Made by a program: the position numbers and the translations under genes. A DNA stretch of 64,000 nt from contig JAFDEE010000034.1 of assembly GCA_019310525.1 (NCBI GenBank), positions 1-64,000 on the forward strand, read 5' to 3'. The notes below the pieces were generated by a model. The model saw nothing but the letters and a program-made list of their open reading frames with translations. It did no database searches and had not been told where the DNA came from. Shown here in pieces: positions 60,138 to 64,000 of this stretch. The first letter of the stretch is position 1. Each line of letters starts with the position of its first letter. The stretch comes from Deltaproteobacteria bacterium (GTDB lineage Bacteria; Desulfobacterota; DSM-4660; Desulfatiglandales; HGW-15).

Positions 60138-60362
60138 GAAAAGATACGAGACTTTAAAAAAGGTTCAATTTTTTCAGGATGTTAACACGGGAAGACTTTC
60201 AGGTCTTCTTGTATGGGGCGCACGTTTCACTCTCCGGGAAATTCAGGGTTCAGGAGGACCGATCCACCCGGCGTGTGCTTTCACAAGGAACCCATCGATG
60301 AATGAACGGAAGATCATGGCTCTTTACGGCGGGAAACACCCGGGAATCGAAAAGGTGATGGC

Positions 60363-61037
60363 ATGAAAAGGATTGCATTCTTTTTTGGCGTCTTTCTCTT
60401 GGTCTGCTTGACCGGATCCCTCTCCTGGGCGGAGAAGGCTTATGTGACCGACTCCTTTAAGATTACCCTTCGTTCCGGTCCCAGCGTGGAAAACAAGATC
60501 ATCTCCGTCCTCACCTCCGCTCAGGCCGTGGAAATCCTGGAGACCAAGGGAGATTGGTCGCGCGTTCAGGTCCAGGAGAGCGGGGGAAAAACCCGTGAAG
60601 GATGGGTGCTCGGCCGATATCTCGTGACCCGTGTCCCCTGGGAAATCCAGGCTGACTATTACAAAAGAAAGAATACCGCCCTGGAGAAGAAATTGTCCGA
60701 AACCCGAGAGAGCCTGAACAAGGCAATCGATGAAAATCGAAGTCTCTCGAACCGGCTCCAGGAAACCATACGGACCTTGAAGGATCTTCAAATCCGGCAC
60801 GAGAACCTTAAAAAGGGTGCTGAGGGTTATCTCGAACTCCGGAAAACCCACAAAGCCGCCCAGAGCCTACTGGTCTCTTTGCGAAAGGAACTCCAGCGCC
60901 TGAGCAAGGAAAATGACGACCTTCGGGCCTCCCAAATGAACAAGTGGTTTGCTACCGGGGCCCTGGTTCTTCTTTGCGGGCTCCTTATAGGGCTGATGGT
61001 TGGACGCCAGCAGAGAAGGAGAAGATCACTCTACTAA
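60363..61037 (+). CDS. SH3-domain, membrane-anchored protein (TIGR04211-like)
   Basis: The 224-residue protein has a signal peptide (IAFFFGVFLLVCLTGSLSWA), an SH3b domain with LRSGPSVENKIISVLTSAQA and GWVLGRYL, a coiled coil of about 100 residues (LEKKLSETRESLNKAIDENR) and a C-terminal transmembrane helix WFATGALVLLCGLLIGLMVG with a basic end. The build matches the YgiM/TIGR04211 family, thought to act at the cell envelope. ATG at 60363 overlaps the preceding short frame as ATGA. Confidence 0.88.
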   Translation: MKRIAFFFGVFLLVCLTGSLSWAEKAYVTDSFKITLRSGPSVENKIISVLTSAQAVEILETKGDWSRVQVQESGGKTREGWVLGRYLVTRVPWEIQADYYKRKNTALEKKLSETRESLNKAIDENRSLSNRLQETIRTLKDLQIRHENLKKGAEGYLELRKTHKAAQSLLVSLRKELQRLSKENDDLRASQMNKWFATGALVLLCGLLIGLMVGRQQRRRRSLY

Positions 61038-61097
61038 TCGGCGGGGACTCCTTTTCGGGAGATCGGGCTTTCAACCGTATGAGCAGGCCCTTCTTTT

Positions 61098-61790
61098 TCA
61101 ACCGGCCGCCCCTTCCAGCTTCACCGTCTCCACCAAGACCCGTGCGGTTCCCTTCCGGTAAAAACCGAGCCGCTTGGCCGCACCGGCACTCAGATCAATG
61201 ATCCGCCCCTTCACAAAGGGGCCGCGGTCATTGACGCGGACGATAATGGATCGCCGGTTCTCGAGATTCGTCACCCTCACGTGGGTGGGAAGGGGGAGGT
61301 ACTTATGGGCGGCCGTCAACCCTTCAGGGAAGAAGGCCTCCCCATTCGCGGTCATATGCCCGCCCTTCTTGTTCCGGGTTTCGTACCCGTACCAAGAGGC
61401 GATACCTGTCTCCCGGTAACGCGCCGCCTCCTCTATGGACATGGGCACATACTTCTTTCCCCGGACGACGTAAGGTGAATTCTTAACGCGACCTTTTCGG
61501 ATCGCCTCCTTCGGCGGAAGCCCGTCCATTGATTCGATCTCTTCGTGGGTCAGGGGCCACGAAAGGGGTGCGATGACAACCTTAAAGGTGAAACCACCTA
61601 CCTTGTAAACGACTTTCCCGGTACCCAGGGCCACCTTGGTGACGCCCTTCGTAACCTTATAGGTGGTCTTAACGGTCCCCTCAACAATGTCGTAGCCCGT
61701 TGAGAGCATACTGCAGGAGAATAAAGTTATCGATCCAAGGATAAACGCAAGCAGCCCCCCAATACTCAGGGGCCTGCAATTCCTTTTCAT
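61098..61790 (-). CDS. rlpA: RlpA-like lipoprotein
   Basis: The 230-residue protein has a lipoprotein signal (LLAFILGSITLFSCS with the LFSC lipobox) and a C-terminal double-psi barrel with GIASWYGYETRNKKGGHMTA, FPEGLTAAHKYLPLPTHVRV and VNDRGPFVKGRIIDLSAGAA. The catalytic aspartate and histidine of RlpA lytic transglycosylases are visible (RVNDRGP, AAHKYLP). There is no SPOR domain. It degrades naked glycan strands at the septum. The start at ATG 61790 has GGAGG upstream. Confidence 0.93.
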   Translation of the reverse strand: MKRNCRPLSIGGLLAFILGSITLFSCSMLSTGYDIVEGTVKTTYKVTKGVTKVALGTGKVVYKVGGFTFKVVIAPLSWPLTHEEIESMDGLPPKEAIRKGRVKNSPYVVRGKKYVPMSIEEAARYRETGIASWYGYETRNKKGGHMTANGEAFFPEGLTAAHKYLPLPTHVRVTNLENRRSIIVRVNDRGPFVKGRIIDLSAGAAKRLGFYRKGTARVLVETVKLEGAAG

Positions 61791-61984
61791 CACCAATGAG
61801 CCCTCCTTCCATGGGGCGGAGATCCTTGGGAAACCTCGGTCTCTTTCCCCAACCGGCCTTCTATCGGCCGGTCAAGACGAATGAATAATGGAAAGGATCG
61901 CCCTAGGCCCGGAACAACGACCTGTCAGGAGTCAAAGTATAAGAAACAGTGATTTATTCGTCAACGGCAGCGGGTAGGAAGGAC

Positions 61985-62896
61985 ATGAACCCATCAAGGG
62001 CCTCAGAGGGAAAAAACCGTAGGATTCAGGGGTATGTCCAGGTCGCCTCCGGCGCCGCCCTGATCAGCTTTTCCGCCGTATTCGTCAAGCTGGCCCATGT
62101 AGGACCGGCTACGGCAGGATTCTACCGGATGCTTTTCGGTGGACTCATACTCTTGCTTCTACTGGGTCTCCGAAGAGAACCTATTTTCCGAGGACACGGC
62201 CTATCCCCCTTAGTGGCGGTCTGTGGTCTGCTCTTTTCCCTGGATCTCACCTTCTGGCACCGCAGCATTCAGGCCGTCGGTCCTGGTCTTTCAACTCTTC
62301 TCGCTAACTTCCAGGTCTTTTTCTTGGCACTTGCCGGAGTATGGTTACTGGGTGAGAAAACGACCTGGCAACTGGCTCTCTCACTTCCCCTTGCCATGGC
62401 GGGCCTGTATTTTCTGGTCGGGCCGGACTGGGGAAACTTCCCGGAAATTTACAAGAGGGGCGTGGTTTTCGGACTTCTCGCGGCCCTTTGTTATGCAGCT
62501 TATCTACTCTTCCTGAGAAAAATCAGATCGGAATCCGACAGAAGGAGTTCCTATCACACCGTCGCGTTTGTCTCTCTTTTCTCCGCTCTCTTCATGGGCC
62601 TGGAGGTCTGGCTCGGCGAAGAAGGTTTCGGCATACCAGATCTTCAATCCTGGCTGTCCTTGGTGGCATACGGAATCGCCGGGCAGGTCCTGGGATGGGT
62701 CTTCATCTCGAGGGGGTTGCCGATGGTGAATGCCTCCCGCGCGGGGTTGATCCTCTTACTTCAGCCGACCCTCGCCTTCCTCTGGGATATCCTTTTGTTT
62801 CAACGGCCCATTACTCCCCGTGAAACCTCCGGTGCAATCCTGGCTCTTGTCGCGATCTACCTTGGAACCCTCGGGGAAAAGGGGCCGAAGGAGTAA
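61985..62896 (+). CDS. EamA-family (DMT) transporter
   Basis: The 303-residue protein has about ten hydrophobic helices and two EamA repeats (SGAALISFSAVFVKLAHVGP and RGVVFGLLAALCYAAYLLFL), with PTLAFLWDILLFQRPITPRE near the end. The family includes metabolite and amino acid exporters; no substrate can be told. The start at 61985 has GTAGGAAGG upstream. It is convergent with hgcB, with 38 bases between the two stops. Confidence 0.9.
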   Translation: MNPSRASEGKNRRIQGYVQVASGAALISFSAVFVKLAHVGPATAGFYRMLFGGLILLLLLGLRREPIFRGHGLSPLVAVCGLLFSLDLTFWHRSIQAVGPGLSTLLANFQVFFLALAGVWLLGEKTTWQLALSLPLAMAGLYFLVGPDWGNFPEIYKRGVVFGLLAALCYAAYLLFLRKIRSESDRRSSYHTVAFVSLFSALFMGLEVWLGEEGFGIPDLQSWLSLVAYGIAGQVLGWVFISRGLPMVNASRAGLILLLQPTLAFLWDILLFQRPITPRETSGAILALVAIYLGTLGEKGPKE

Positions 62897-62934
62897 GTCT
62901 CTTTTCATTATCAGATGTCACCGCGCCCTACAGA

Positions 62935-63279
62935 CTAATAACATGCCCCCGGGCCCGGCCCTGCCAGGGGTAACCGTTCCCCTGTCTTCTCCTCATCCCT
63001 TTCCAGGATACAGCGGCATGATCCTTCCCGACCCAGCGCAGTATTGATAACGGCGGCGGCACATCCCACCCCCGCCTCAACGGTTATTGCGCCGAAGGGG
63101 CAGTTCCGCATGCAGGCACCGCATTCCATACATGCGTCCCTGTTCCCGATCCATACTTTTCCGTTTTGCCTGACCAGAACCTCTTGTGGGCAGACCACAA
63201 GACACATTCCGCACCCTGTACACTTCCCTTCATCCAGGGAGAGGGTCACAACATCTTTCAAGTAAATCAGATTTGCCAT
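62935..63279 (-). CDS. hgcB: Mercury methylation ferredoxin HgcB
   Basis: The 114-residue protein has two 4Fe-4S motifs, C20-x2-C23-x2-C26-x3-C30 and C50-x2-C53-x2-C56-x3-C60; the second reads CMECGACMRNCP, characteristic of HgcB. C73 (VGCAA) follows, and C88/C90 (SCRC) come near the end, corresponding to the conserved extra cysteine and the C-terminal cysteine pair of known HgcBs. HgcB passes electrons and probably mercury to HgcA. The start at 63279 has GAAGG before it. It is 11 bases from the end of hgcA. The C-terminal tail after residue 90 is unusually long. Confidence 0.92.
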   Translation of the reverse strand: MANLIYLKDVVTLSLDEGKCTGCGMCLVVCPQEVLVRQNGKVWIGNRDACMECGACMRNCPFGAITVEAGVGCAAAVINTALGREGSCRCILERDEEKTGERLPLAGPGPGACY

Positions 63280-63290
63280 ATCATTAACCT

Positions 63291-64000
63291 TCAGGCAAGC
63301 AAGCGGGATCCCAACCACAGGACGAGACCCGTTATGCCGGCCCCTATTTCAGCCGGAACGGCCCATTTCATCTCCTTCCTGACCCCCGAAAGGGAGGTAT
63401 AGGTAGAGGCCCCGGTAAAATTCATGGCGAAATATCCGGCCAGAGCAGGCACCAGGAAAAACCAACCCAGGATCTCCAGGCTATCGGGCCAACCCTCTAT
63501 CCGCCACCCACGGTATAAGGCCAAACAACCAGCGCACAGGATCCCCATACACATGCCCTTTAAGGTGAAGGCCCTGCCAGGCAACCAAGGAAGGAAAAGG
63601 GGGGTGAAAATGACGCCTGCCGCAAGGGCGGTAAATAGAGCATATACAGCGAAGAGGCCCGAGTCCATCGCCGTTGCCCAGAATCCCTCCGGTCCTCCCA
63701 TCCCCCCCAGCAAGAAAAATACCGGGGCTACGATCAAGGTCCATTTCAAGGCCGTCACGAATTCGACCGGAATCAAGACGGCCCTTTCCCAGGTCGTGAA
63801 GGTCTTCTTCCTCATCTCAGGGGTCGCATGAAAGTGCCCGTCAAGAAATGCAGGAAGATCCTCCGCCTTGATGGGCCCGTATATCACCTTGAATCCTGTG
63901 CTCTTACTCACGAGGTGTGCTGCCACACCCGGGGCCCCCAGCTGGGGCAGGATGATCAGCCTGTGGGAGACCAGTTCCTTGAGCCTCATGGACTCGATAC
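63291..64000 (-). CDS. hgcA: Mercury methylation corrinoid protein HgcA, C-terminal part (continues beyond window)
   Basis: The frame is open to the right edge, so the first part of the gene lies outside. The visible 236 residues start with the end of the cobalamin-binding domain (SHRLIILPQLGAPGVAAHLV, STGFKVIYGPIKAEDLPAFL) and continue with about five transmembrane helices, ending MNFTGASTYTSLSGVRKEMK and WLGSRLLA, all typical of HgcA. The diagnostic cap-helix motif NVWCAAGK would be in the missing part. HgcA transfers a methyl group from its corrinoid to Hg(II). It is followed directly by hgcB. Confidence 0.9.
   Translation of the reverse strand, partial: IESMRLKELVSHRLIILPQLGAPGVAAHLVSKSTGFKVIYGPIKAEDLPAFLDGHFHATPEMRKKTFTTWERAVLIPVEFVTALKWTLIVAPVFFLLGGMGGPEGFWATAMDSGLFAVYALFTALAAGVIFTPLFLPWLPGRAFTLKGMCMGILCAGCLALYRGWRIEGWPDSLEILGWFFLVPALAGYFAMNFTGASTYTSLSGVRKEMKWAVPAEIGAGITGLVLWLGSRLLA

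Noticed and set aside
60079-60366. 95-residue open frame before the SH3-domain gene
   Set aside because: It runs in a different frame through the better-supported 47-residue ORF and a repeat remnant (GAGACTTTAAAAAAGGTTCA), with no ribosome site.

Overview
The window looks like chromosomal DNA of an anaerobic, Gram-negative member of the Desulfobacterota (former Deltaproteobacteria). This rests on the kind of genes present, not on a database search: an hgcA-hgcB mercury methylation pair, a phenylphosphate synthase/carboxylase-like cluster, a corrinoid-protein reactivator with a uroporphyrinogen-decarboxylase-like partner, long runs of stand-alone receivers with histidine kinases, a two-CW-domain protein, and an outer-membrane lipoprotein RlpA. 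There are no rRNAs, CRISPR arrays or transposase genes; one tRNA-Phe is present.

Region by region. 0.3-10.7 kb, all on the minus strand and visibly more AT-rich than the rest, is a signalling block: a receiver, a dCache histidine kinase, two more receivers, a DASS/SLC13 anion transporter, a receiver-kinase hybrid and a final receiver read as one likely operon, preceded by an NtrC-type sigma-54 activator with its own kinase. 10.8-15.8 kb (minus) holds a MoxR ATPase with a VWA partner, then a UroD-like methyltransferase-family protein and a RACo-type ferredoxin/ASKHA protein. 17.0-20.6 kb (plus) encodes a split PEP-synthase-like pair resembling phenylphosphate synthase subunits, followed by a receiver-domain protein. 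20.9-29.1 kb is a divergent LysR regulator and an eight-gene operon: UbiD, two HAD proteins, UbiD, a gamma-like small subunit, UbiD, UbiX and an archaeal-type CTP-dependent riboflavin kinase. 29.5-45.8 kb is mixed housekeeping: Tm-1-like protein, archease-RtcB, sugar nucleotidyltransferase, acyl-CoA ligase, Ddl, K+ channel, Hpt, thioesterase, a PAS/GAF kinase and an RNase HI-flavin reductase fusion. 46-64 kb has an acidic zinc-ribbon protein, tRNA-Phe, a chemoreceptor, a sulfide:quinone-oxidoreductase-like operon, Dtd, a radical SAM protein, LarB, Nnr, RlpA and, at the right edge, hgcB and the 3' part of hgcA.

The most coherent system is the aromatic carboxylation module. PpsAB-like proteins would phosphorylate a phenol-type substrate with ATP; the UbiD/HAD/gamma proteins would carboxylate the phenyl phosphate; RibK makes FMN, UbiX prenylates it, and the UbiD proteins use the product. 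Thus the operon appears to carry its own cofactor supply line. A 22-base sequence, 18 of 22 identical, lies upstream of both the synthase and the carboxylase operons and suggests joint control, perhaps by the LysR protein.

The window is also peppered with at least a dozen copies or fragments of a modular miniature element. A common palindromic core is bounded by either of two unrelated terminal inverted repeats, and several copies have visible 4-6 base target duplications. A second, 149-base element with perfect 17-base ends and a 9-base duplication supplies the stop codon of a kinase gene.
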